DNA of 9,661 bases from Acidobacteriaceae bacterium. Lineage in GTDB: Bacteria; Acidobacteriota; Terriglobia; Terriglobales; Acidobacteriaceae. The notes under the pieces are model-generated. The model searched no databases and was not told the origin of the DNA. It worked only from the letters and a program-made list of their open reading frames with translations. Made by a program: the position numbers and the translations under genes. Positions 1-5,683 of this stretch are shown here, one piece after another; positions within the stretch are counted from its first letter, which is position 1, and the number at the start of each line of letters is the position of its first letter. Where the stretch lies: contig PMXH01000451.1 in the NCBI GenBank assembly GCA_003165855.1, forward strand, positions 1-9,661, read 5' to 3'.

Positions 1-177
1 ATCGGCCTCCAATTGCACCCCCGCCTCACGTTTGAATGGCTCGCTATATTGCGCTTGGTTCTTTACCGTTGCTGCGCAATCGGCATCGCAGTCTACGGGC
101 TGTGGATCCGAACCCGCTGCTGGTAGAGCGCCCAATATCGCAATCGCTAGCACGATTCGAAACGCTGAAGTCGGCAT
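1..177 (-). CDS. Partial secreted protein (N-terminal 59 residues), function unknown
   Basis: An open frame runs without a stop from an ATG at 177 to the left window edge, giving 59 residues. The first ~22 residues form a plausible Sec signal peptide: Arg7, a hydrophobic core (IVLAIAILGALP), and an AAG/SD signal peptidase I site. The mature part begins with a short acidic, cysteine-containing stretch (CDADC at residues 30-34). An AGGGG ribosome binding site on the minus strand (187-183) lies five bases before the ATG, which supports this start. It begins 73 bases after the stop of the membrane-protein gene on the same strand, so the two may form an operon. The protein is exported to the periplasm or beyond. 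No domain can be recognised in so short a piece. A coincidental open frame is unlikely given the combination of signal peptide and ribosome binding site, but the gene body is unseen. Confidence 0.6.
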   Translation of the reverse strand, partial: MPTSAFRIVLAIAILGALPAAGSDPQPVDCDADCAATVKNQAQYSEPFKREAGVQLEAD

Positions 178-250
178 CGAAGCCCCTTTTGCATCAGATC
201 CGGTCGCCCAATTTACGCAGTTGTTTGCGCAGCATTCAAGGTTACTGCGG

Positions 251-751
251 TCACGTGGTTACAGCAGGCGAACGCAGGATTGCGATTCCTCGGAACAGTT
301 GCAGAAGCGAGTAACCCATGAGAACAATGCCCCAAGCGGTCGAAATCAAACCGAGAGCCTGCGAATGTCCAGTTCGCGACTCGAAGAACAGCATCAAGGA
401 AAGGCCAAGCGCGAGGGTAAACTCTACCCATGTCCATGTGGGGCCGGAGCGACGCAGGGAAATTCTGCGGTCGATATTCGAGCCTACCCACCACCAGAAC
501 AGGAAAACCAATAGCAGGTACTCCCAAAAGACGGACTGTATCCAGTAGCCTTTCGGCCAAAATAAATGATGGTTCATCTGATGAACGAATGTCAGATTCA
601 CAAGGGCTCGGGGAACGAGGTCAAGACTGTTGACGAGGAAATAGAAGCCAGGATTATATGCAAACGCCCCGTGGAACACTTGGGGCGACGTTGCGGCCGC
701 CATCAGAACGTTTGCAGCAGAAAGGAGAATTCTCCAAGCCCAAGTCTTCAT
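251..751 (-). CDS. Small multi-pass membrane protein, function unknown
   Basis: This 166-residue protein is counted from the ATG at 751. A GTG five codons upstream (766) is an alternative start; neither has a strong ribosome binding site, though GGA lies about nine bases before the ATG. Likely membrane segments are residues ~3-22, a weaker one ~36-56, a strongly hydrophobic one ~70-90 (with the run LLLVFLFWWWVG), ~108-124 and ~132-153. Between the last three are an Arg-rich cytoplasmic-looking loop (DRRISLRR, ~94-101) and a short loop. A His/Asn/Trp-rich loop (VHQMNHHLFWPKGYW, ~56-70) could lie on the membrane face, but no catalytic motif is recognisable. Size and pattern resemble small integral membrane proteins annotated as hypothetical. 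It is followed 73 bases later on the same strand by the partial secreted protein and faces away from the chitinase, so I see no reason to tie it to chitin use. Confidence 0.7.
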   Translation of the reverse strand: MKTWAWRILLSAANVLMAAATSPQVFHGAFAYNPGFYFLVNSLDLVPRALVNLTFVHQMNHHLFWPKGYWIQSVFWEYLLLVFLFWWWVGSNIDRRISLRRSGPTWTWVEFTLALGLSLMLFFESRTGHSQALGLISTAWGIVLMGYSLLQLFRGIAILRSPAVTT

Positions 752-1140
752 CTTAGATCCGTTCACAGCGATTTAAAATCCTAATTGCTTGTGCCTAGTC
801 TGCCCTAAATTCTCCACGAGAAAAGTGACTATTGTAACCGGACGTTAGCTTTTATTGTCACTTTCGTGCGGCGCTGCGCGATCCCGGCTTTAGACGCCGG
901 GGGAGAAACTTTCCAACCCCGGGTCCAACCACCACCCTCCGCATCGAGTTCGGGTTTCGTAACAGGATCACTCCTAAGTCGCCTTTTTCCACACTCCGAG
1001 AGAAACCTGCTCCGCCACTTACACGCCCCACGCCTTCTAATGGTTAGCGCCTCGCCGAATAAGTTGTAGTTCGGATTGCGCAACAGGAAAAAAATTCTTT
1101 CCCTGAGCCACTTTAGGTGGAGTACCCTGCTTCGCATTAG

Positions 1141-1152
1141 TGCTATAGAGCA
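1141..1152. promoter_or_regulatory. Candidate operator upstream of chitinase
   Basis: TGCTATAGAGCA differs by one base from the perfect palindrome TGCTATATAGCA found at the receptor promoter. It lies 146 bases before the chitinase ATG. Its TATAGA core (1144-1149) could serve as a -10 box as at the other two sites, but no good -35 is visible 16-18 bases upstream. Binding by the GntR-family regulator encoded at 4447-5169 is inference. Confidence 0.5.
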
Positions 1153-1287
1153 CTTTGGAAACTGTTGGTCTTCCATGAGTGCTGAATACAGCTGACTCTT
1201 ACGACGCGGAGTCCGATGCAGCCGCAGCCGGAGTCTTCTCCCAATCACCCAACCGCGGGCGGATCGCTCTAGTACGTCCCCCGAATC

Positions 1288-1293
1288 AAGGAG
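1288..1293 (+). promoter_or_regulatory. Ribosome binding site deciding the chitinase start
   Basis: AAGGAG with a five-base spacer before the ATG at 1299. It fixes the start there rather than at the in-frame TTG/GTG-type starts up to 40 codons upstream. Starting at 1299 also places a clean signal peptide at the N-terminus. Confidence 0.85.
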
Positions 1294-1298
1294 CCACA

Positions 1299-4289
1299 AT
1301 GAAGCGTGCTTTACTTTTCTCCTCCCTGCTCTGCGTCTTTGTCTCGGTTTCGCTGTTGGCGCAAGCGACAGTCACTCTGAGCCCGTCGAGCTACAACTTT
1401 GGCAGTACCCCGGTCGGCACAGGCACCGCGTGGGTTACCTTCACACTGGCCAACAGCGGCGGTTCTGCCGTGAGCATCAGCAACGTCACCGTCAGCGGTC
1501 CGTTCGTCGTATCCAGCAATTGCGGATCCTCGGTGGCGGCCAACGGCTCGTGTCCCATCTACGTGTATTTCTACCCAACTGTGGCGGGCGCGGCCAGCGG
1601 CACATTAACCGTGACCGACAGCGGCACGCAGACCTCTGCTCTCAGTGGGACTGGCGGGAGCGGCGGCAGTTGTACGACCACACCCAGCGCGCCCACCGGT
1701 TTGGCGGCGTCTGGCACAACCAGCTCCAGTACAAACCTGAGCTGGAACGCCGTTACTCCTCCCACGAACTGCACCATTAGCAGCTACACGGTATTGAAGA
1801 ACGGAACCTCGATTGGAACGGCAACCGGCACTACGTTCGCAGTAACCGGCCTTACTGCTTCTACGGCTTACACCTTCACGGTTGAGGCGACCGACAGCAA
1901 CGGCACATCGGGCCCCAGTTCAGGGGTGAATGTGACCACGCTGGCGAATTCATGCACGACCAAGCCAAGCGCACCGACGGGATTGGCTGCTTCCGGCACA
2001 ACTAGTTCCGGCACTAACTTGAGCTGGACCACGGACACACCTCCGTCCGGCTGCACCATCAGCAGTTACACCGTGTTGCAGAACGGAACCTCGATTGGTA
2101 CACCAACTGGCATTACCTTCGCCGTAAGCGGACTTGCGGCTTCCACTTCCTATACTTTCAGTGTAGAAGCCACGGACGCTGCCGGAACCTCTCCAGCAAG
2201 CGCCGGCGTGAATGTTACGACCTTGTCAGGCGGCGGCGGTTCCTGCGCAACAGCGTGGAGCGCCACTGCGATTTATACCCAAGGCATGACGGCCAGTGTG
2301 GGTGGCGAAAACTACGTTGCCAATTTCTGGACGCAGAACCAAAATCCGTCGACAAACAACGGCGGAGCGGGCAGCGGCGAACCTTGGACTGCGACCACAC
2401 CTTGTACGACTTGCTCGGCTGTACCGGCTGTTCCGACTGGGTTGGCGGCATCCGGGACGACGAGCTCCAGCACAAACCTGAATTGGAATACGGTTACTCC
2501 ACCCGCGGGATGCAGCGTCAGCTACAAGGTGCTGCAGAACGGAGCCTTGATTGCGTCCCCAACCACAACCTCCGACGCTGTGACTGGCCTGACGCCTTCG
2601 ACCACTTACGGCTTTACGGTGGAAGCGACGGATGCGGCCGGCACCTCAGCCGCGAGTTCAACGGTGAATGTGACAACTCTGGCGAGCTCGTGCATCACCA
2701 AGCCGAGCACTCCAACGGGATTGGCGGCCTCGGGCACCACCGATTCCAGCACAAACCTGAGATGGAATGCGGTCACGCCTCCGGGCGGCTGCACCATCAC
2801 GAATTACACGGTGTTGCAGAATGGGACTGCAATCGGAACGACAACCACCACGTCCTACACTCCGGGCAACCTCTCGCCCTCAACCACCTACACTTATACG
2901 GTCGAGGCGACAGACTATGCCGGCACGTCGGGCGCCAGCTCCGGCGTGAACGTAACGACAACTGCGCTCACCAACCTGTTTGTGGGTGGATGGTATGAAG
3001 AGTGGGGAACTTACTACGCCAATGCGAACGTTGCGGACCTGCAGAACAATGGCGTAGCCGGAGTCCTCACGCACGTTATTTATGCCTTTGCCAAGCCGGT
3101 CGCGAACGGCAGCAATGTGAATTGCGCGCTCGCCGACACCTACGCCGATTACCAGAAGGTCGTGCCGCAAGTGCCCGGCGCTACTCCGGCCACGGCACCG
3201 CTGCAAGGGAACTTTGGCGCGCTCGTGCAACTCAAGCAGCTTCATCCCAACCTGAAAGTGTTGATCTCCATTGGCGGATGGAATCCTCCCACCTATAACC
3301 AGCTCTTCGATCTCGCAGCCAGCACGACGGCCGAACGCCAGGCGTTTGTCGGTTCGTGCGTCAACATGTTCATCCAGGGCAATATCGCCTCGGGTGTCTC
3401 AACCGGAACTCTGTTCGATGGTTTCGACATCGACTGGGAGTTCCCGAACGCAAACGATACGGCCAACTTCACAGCGTTGATGACCGAATTCCGCAACGAG
3501 CTGACCACGTTGTCGGGAACGACCGGCAAGACGTATCAGGTGTTGGCCGATTTGGCTGCCGGTCCGTCAACCCCGGGCGCAGCCCAGGACTCGGGCAACG
3601 ATGGTGGTTATGACACGATCAACATCGCGGGTCTGACTGCGGTGCTGGACTATATGAATGTCGACGGCTATAACTATGCCGGAGACTGGTCCAATGCCAC
3701 CAATGACGCGTCACCGCTGTACGACGAAGCGGCCAGTCCGCTGTACGGAAAAGGTGACACGATTGACGCAACCGTACAGTACTATCTGTCGCACGGCGCA
3801 ACGCCGGCCAAGTACACCATGGGCTTCCCGCTCTACGGCGCCGGTTGGGCCGGAGGTCTGACCTCAGCGAACAGCGGTATGTACCAGAACGCGACCGGAG
3901 TTACGGATCCGACGGGAGCCCTGACTCCGAATGGAACTTCCCCGGTTCCTAATATCAACGGGGTGGGGAATTGCCCGACGGGTGATAACCAGTCAAGTCC
4001 AACTGCGGGATGCGACTTCCTGTTGGTTGACGGCCTGGCAACCTACCGGACCATCGTAAACCTGCTGAACAACGGGTTTACCTCCAGCTACGACGCTACC
4101 CGTTGTGCGGTCCGTATGTTCAACGCAACCACCAACACTGCATTTAGTTACGACAATGCGCAGTCGGTGCAGTGCAAGGTGAATTACATCAAACAGTATG
4201 GCTTGGGCGGCGGCTACGTTTGGGCGGTGAAAGACGATGACCCGAACGGGGACTTAACCAAAGACTTGGCTGCAGATCTCAATCCGTAG
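1299..4289 (+). CDS. Secreted multidomain GH18 chitinase with FN3 and CBM5/12 modules
   Basis: This 996-residue exported enzyme is predicted to hydrolyse beta-1,4 bonds of chitin outside the cell. The signal peptide is residues 1-23 (cut after AQA). Domains in order: a Hydin/ASH-like 'choice-of-anchor D' beta-sandwich ~24-118 (SYNFGSTPVG start; C75 and C85); FN3 ~125-215; FN3 ~219-309; a chitin-binding CBM5/12 module ~316-369 (aromatics W320, Y326, Y339, W344, W363); FN3 ~372-460; FN3 ~465-555; and a GH18 TIM barrel ~559-996. The barrel has the strand-3 SxGG motif (LISIGGW, ~655-661) and an intact catalytic DGFDIDWE at 707-714, with E714 as the proton donor. W975 in the last strand (YVWAVKDDDP) is the expected active-site-floor Trp. 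The usual Tyr-Asp of strand 6 reads Tyr791-Asn792. The gene is monocistronic, with an operator-like site upstream and a strong terminator after the stop. Endo versus exo action cannot be told from sequence. Confidence 0.93.
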   Translation: MKRALLFSSLLCVFVSVSLLAQATVTLSPSSYNFGSTPVGTGTAWVTFTLANSGGSAVSISNVTVSGPFVVSSNCGSSVAANGSCPIYVYFYPTVAGAASGTLTVTDSGTQTSALSGTGGSGGSCTTTPSAPTGLAASGTTSSSTNLSWNAVTPPTNCTISSYTVLKNGTSIGTATGTTFAVTGLTASTAYTFTVEATDSNGTSGPSSGVNVTTLANSCTTKPSAPTGLAASGTTSSGTNLSWTTDTPPSGCTISSYTVLQNGTSIGTPTGITFAVSGLAASTSYTFSVEATDAAGTSPASAGVNVTTLSGGGGSCATAWSATAIYTQGMTASVGGENYVANFWTQNQNPSTNNGGAGSGEPWTATTPCTTCSAVPAVPTGLAASGTTSSSTNLNWNTVTPPAGCSVSYKVLQNGALIASPTTTSDAVTGLTPSTTYGFTVEATDAAGTSAASSTVNVTTLASSCITKPSTPTGLAASGTTDSSTNLRWNAVTPPGGCTITNYTVLQNGTAIGTTTTTSYTPGNLSPSTTYTYTVEATDYAGTSGASSGVNVTTTALTNLFVGGWYEEWGTYYANANVADLQNNGVAGVLTHVIYAFAKPVANGSNVNCALADTYADYQKVVPQVPGATPATAPLQGNFGALVQLKQLHPNLKVLISIGGWNPPTYNQLFDLAASTTAERQAFVGSCVNMFIQGNIASGVSTGTLFDGFDIDWEFPNANDTANFTALMTEFRNELTTLSGTTGKTYQVLADLAAGPSTPGAAQDSGNDGGYDTINIAGLTAVLDYMNVDGYNYAGDWSNATNDASPLYDEAASPLYGKGDTIDATVQYYLSHGATPAKYTMGFPLYGAGWAGGLTSANSGMYQNATGVTDPTGALTPNGTSPVPNINGVGNCPTGDNQSSPTAGCDFLLVDGLATYRTIVNLLNNGFTSSYDATRCAVRMFNATTNTAFSYDNAQSVQCKVNYIKQYGLGGGYVWAVKDDDPNGDLTKDLAADLNP
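1671..2963 (+). repeat. Four FN3 repeats, two on each side of the CBM, each with a fixed cysteine pair
   Basis: FN3 units begin at Cys codons at 1671, 1953, 2412 and 2691, a period of 93-94 residues within each pair. All share PTGLAASGTT, NLxW, a VLxNG turn, TVEATD and a VNVTTL end. Each unit has a first Cys (residues 125, 219, 372, 465) and a second exactly 33 residues later (158, 252, 405, 498). Codons differ at many synonymous sites, so the units are old duplications kept at the protein level. They act as extended linkers between the cell-distal module, the chitin-binding module and the catalytic domain. Confidence 0.85.
2244..2405 (+). other. CBM5/12 chitin-binding module within the chitinase
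   Basis: Residues 316-369 match the family pattern AW-x(5)-Y-x(2)-G through Y-x(4)-W-T to a final EPW, with W320, Y326, Y339, W344 and W363 as likely sugar-stacking or core aromatics. Cys316 and Cys369 bracket the module exactly and could clamp it with a disulfide. It sits centrally between FN3 pairs, whereas this module is often at a protein end. Confidence 0.8.
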
Positions 4290-4310
4290 AGACCTGGCGT
4301 CAGAAATAAC

Positions 4311-4353
4311 AACAAAGGCAGGCTGACTAAGAGTCGGCCTGCCTTTGTTTCTT
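4311..4353 (+). terminator. Hairpin terminator after the chitinase, probably bidirectional
   Basis: Arms ACAAAGGCAGGC (4312-4323) and GCCTGCCTTTGT (4337-4348) pair perfectly. A T-G wobble and an inner GACT/AGTC helix (4325-4328 with 4332-4335) extend the stem to about 17 bp, closing on a 3-base AAG loop. T-rich sequence follows on the plus strand, and TTGTTGTTATTT follows on the minus strand, so it could also stop transcripts of the convergent regulator gene. Confidence 0.85.
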
Positions 4354-4400
4354 AGTACGATCGGCAAAGATGGGAGTTTCCAAAGCACGTGCAAACGCCC

Positions 4401-4410
4401 GCTATATAGC
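4401..4410. promoter_or_regulatory. Exact operator-like palindrome downstream of the regulator gene
   Basis: GCTATATAGC, identical to the core at 5264-5273 and 5592-5601. It lies between the chitinase terminator and the end of the convergent regulator gene. No -35 box is positioned to make it part of a promoter on either strand and no gene starts nearby. It may be an auxiliary site for looping or a remnant. Confidence 0.5.
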
Positions 4411-4446
4411 TCTGTAATCCTAGCGGCGTGCTTGGTTTTAAGTGAC

Positions 4447-5169
4447 TTAGCGCATGCGTCGAATAAACAGAGTATGCCGTTCCGAGCGGTAGAAACCAAC
4501 TCCGTAAATGGTAGCCTTGCCCTTGGTCGAATAGATGGTCTGGCGAATGCGCAAGAGCGAGGCACCCCGAGGCACACCAAGCATTTCCGCAATGCTGGCA
4601 TCCGCCGATGTGGCATCGACTTCTTCGTCTGCGTAGGCCAACTTCGTCGCATAGTCATGTTCGAGAATCGCAAACAGGGAACCTCTTCCCAGAGGGGCGG
4701 ACACGAGATCGGGAAAATCGCCCGCGGGCAAGTAGCAGGTTTCCAGCGCAAAAGGCTCTTCCCCGGTAAGCCGGAGACGCTGGATTTTTAGTACTCGGGT
4801 TGCTGCCGGCAGCCCGAGCCTGGCTGCAACTTCCGGCTCGCCCTCAATCACCTTTGCCACCAACACCTTGGAGCGCGGAGCCAAACCGCGGCCCGACATT
4901 TGTTCGGTATAGCTCATCAACTTGTTAAAGTGGATCTTGGGCACGGCGACGAAGGTGCCTGCCCCGAGGCGGCGTTCGACGATTCCCTCATGTTCCAGGC
5001 CGGCCAAGGCGTGGCGAGCCGTCATCAGGCTCACCTTGTGGGTCTTGGCCAGTTCGCGTTCCGACGCAACCGCATCCCCCGGTTTCAGACCAGCGGACGC
5101 GATGCGGTCGCGGATCTCGCTTTGGATCCTCTTGTAAGCGGGCATCCTGTTGCGATGATTTCCAGACAT
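4447..5169 (-). CDS. GntR-family regulator, HutC/UTRA subfamily (NagR/DasR-like)
   Basis: This 240-residue cytoplasmic DNA-binding regulator has the usual length for the HutC subfamily. The N-terminal winged helix-turn-helix is ~11-76 (SEREL at 36-40, recognition helix SLMTARHALAGL at 47-58, wing GAGTFV at 69-74). The UTRA effector domain is ~86-235 (SYTEQMSGRG start; E143 in FALETCYLPA; FIRRMR end). The layout and motifs match NagR/YvoA and DasR, which sense GlcN-6-P or GlcNAc-6-P and control chitin and amino-sugar genes. The chitinase and receptor on either side fit that role, but the ligand is inferred. The start at 5169 has only a weak ribosome binding site; Met9 (5145) is an alternative. 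A TTTACA-N17-TATATA promoter upstream carries the palindrome on its -10 box, which implies autoregulation. Residue 48 is Leu, where I recall a base-contacting Arg in NagR. Confidence 0.9.
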   Translation of the reverse strand: MSGNHRNRMPAYKRIQSEIRDRIASAGLKPGDAVASERELAKTHKVSLMTARHALAGLEHEGIVERRLGAGTFVAVPKIHFNKLMSYTEQMSGRGLAPRSKVLVAKVIEGEPEVAARLGLPAATRVLKIQRLRLTGEEPFALETCYLPAGDFPDLVSAPLGRGSLFAILEHDYATKLAYADEEVDATSADASIAEMLGVPRGASLLRIRQTIYSTKGKATIYGVGFYRSERHTLFIRRMR

Positions 5170-5263
5170 AATTTGTTATTTCCAGATTCCCTTGGGCGGC
5201 GAGCCCTGTCAGGAAGGGCCGCACGCGTCAAGTCCCCGATGCGGCCACTTGCCGCGCCATATT

Positions 5264-5273
5264 GCTATATAGC
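5264..5273. promoter_or_regulatory. Operator-like palindrome at the regulator promoter
   Basis: Exact GCTATATAGC. Its TATATA core coincides with the -10 hexamer of the regulator's promoter, so a bound repressor would block RNA polymerase. It lies 94 bases upstream of the regulator ATG, as expected for autoregulation by a GntR-family protein. Confidence 0.7.
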
Positions 5274-5294
5274 TTATTGAGAGTTTGATGTAAA
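5266..5294 (-). promoter_or_regulatory. Sigma70-type promoter of the GntR-family gene
   Basis: On the minus strand, TTTACA (5294-5289) is followed by exactly 17 bases and TATATA (5271-5266). The -35 matches consensus at 5/6 and the -10 at 4/6, with ideal spacing. The predicted leader is about 90 bases. Confidence 0.65.
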
Positions 5295-5537
5295 GCCCAA
5301 TTCTTGAAAGGGATGGCATTGATGGTCCTTCACAGAGGATGGGCAGAGAGCCTGGGCATGAAAGGCGCGTCGGTACGGGGGATCAGGAGGCTGGGGAGGC
5401 GCCGGAATCTCGCTGGCAACGAGTCATTGACAGCGATTTGATGCAGTCATTTCCCGATTTGGGAGTGGTTCTGGCCTCCGACTCTTTCTGGTGTCGATCC
5501 TCTCTGACGATGAGGATGGATCGCCTCCGGTCGCATC

Positions 5538-5570
5538 GAACAATTTTCTCAGGATCATTGTTTTTTTCTT
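5538..5570 (+). terminator. Possible weak intrinsic terminator before the receptor promoter
   Basis: AACAAT (5539-5544) pairs with ATTGTT (5557-5562), with a possible extra G-T pair and a 12-base loop, and the right arm runs into a T-tract (5561-5567). The stem is AT-rich and weak. It would shield the receptor promoter from upstream plus-strand transcription, or end a short transcript from the 5295-5537 stretch. The T-tract could instead simply be promoter-upstream DNA. Confidence 0.3.
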
Positions 5571-5571
5571 C

Positions 5572-5599
5572 TTGACTAGGCAGTATCGCGTGCTATATA
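5572..5599 (+). promoter_or_regulatory. Sigma70-type promoter of the TonB-dependent receptor gene
   Basis: TTGACT (5572-5577, 5/6 to consensus) is followed by a 16-base spacer and TATATA (5594-5599); reading the -10 as TATAGC gives an 18-base spacer. A T-rich tract lies directly upstream. The leader to the ATG at 5684 is about 80 bases. Confidence 0.65.
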
Positions 5600-5602
5600 G
5601 CA
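5591..5602. promoter_or_regulatory. Operator-like palindrome at the receptor promoter
   Basis: TGCTATATAGCA is a perfect 12-bp palindrome containing the shared GCTATATAGC core and covering the -10 box of the receptor promoter. This is the best copy in the window. Repression by the divergently encoded GntR-family protein is the natural inference. Confidence 0.7.
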
Positions 5603-5626
5603 TAGTGCGTTGGGGCATAGTGCGTT
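5600..5626 (+). repeat. 12-base direct repeat next to the receptor operator
   Basis: GCATAGTGCGTT occurs at 5600-5611 and again at 5615-5626 (period 15). The first copy overlaps the right edge of the operator and the expected transcription start. It may be a local duplication or a second protein-binding site. Confidence 0.6.
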
Positions 5627-5683
5627 TGAATTAGCATCTGGTTTGGAACGTCCAGTTGAGGAAGCCGGCTTGGAGGTCCTGTG

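Larger units (their letters stand above)
752..1298. other. Long intergenic spacer between divergent genes
   Basis: About 550 bases without a convincing gene. The open frames here are Arg-rich or lack ribosome binding sites and look like chance. It holds the promoter of the membrane-protein gene (not placed with confidence), a 6-bp hairpin at 883-901 (CCCGGC, 7-base loop, GCCGGG), a weak CCAC/GTGG inverted repeat at 1108-1120, the operator-like palindrome at 1141-1152, and the chitinase leader with its ribosome binding site. The 883-901 hairpin could be a REP-like or terminator-like element, but it has no T-tract and no second copy was seen in the window. Confidence 0.5.
5170..5683. other. Intergenic region with divergent promoters for regulator and receptor
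   Basis: About 510 bases. The left part (5170-5294) holds the regulator leader and promoter, and the right part (5572-5683) the receptor promoter and leader. The middle (5295-5571) has no convincing gene; a 78-codon frame at 5339-5575 lacks domain features and a clear ribosome binding site. The middle contains a 6-bp hairpin (5497-5502 with 5512-5517) and a terminator-like hairpin plus T-tract at 5538-5570. Confidence 0.6.

Noticed and set aside
43..52. GCTATATTGC, a 9/10 match to the operator
   Set aside because: It lies inside the coding part of the partial secreted gene, is not a perfect palindrome and has no promoter context; one such near-match is expected by chance.
883..901. CCCGGC/GCCGGG hairpin as a terminator
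   Set aside because: It has no T-tract on either strand and no gene ends there; it is kept only as a spacer detail.
1179..1298. 40-codon N-terminal extension of the chitinase
   Set aside because: AAGGAG and a signal peptide place the start at 1299; the extension would bury the signal peptide inside the chain.
829..1299. 156-codon minus-strand open frame in the spacer
   Set aside because: It is Arg-rich with no domain or ribosome binding site, overlaps the chitinase start, and crosses the operator-like site.
2255..2998. 247-codon frame inside the chitinase
   Set aside because: It is an out-of-frame reading of the FN3 repeats; its apparent internal repeats just mirror the FN3 periodicity.
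5339..5575. 78-codon plus-strand open frame between regulator and receptor
   Set aside because: It has no clear ribosome binding site or domain, has unusual composition, and runs into the receptor promoter.
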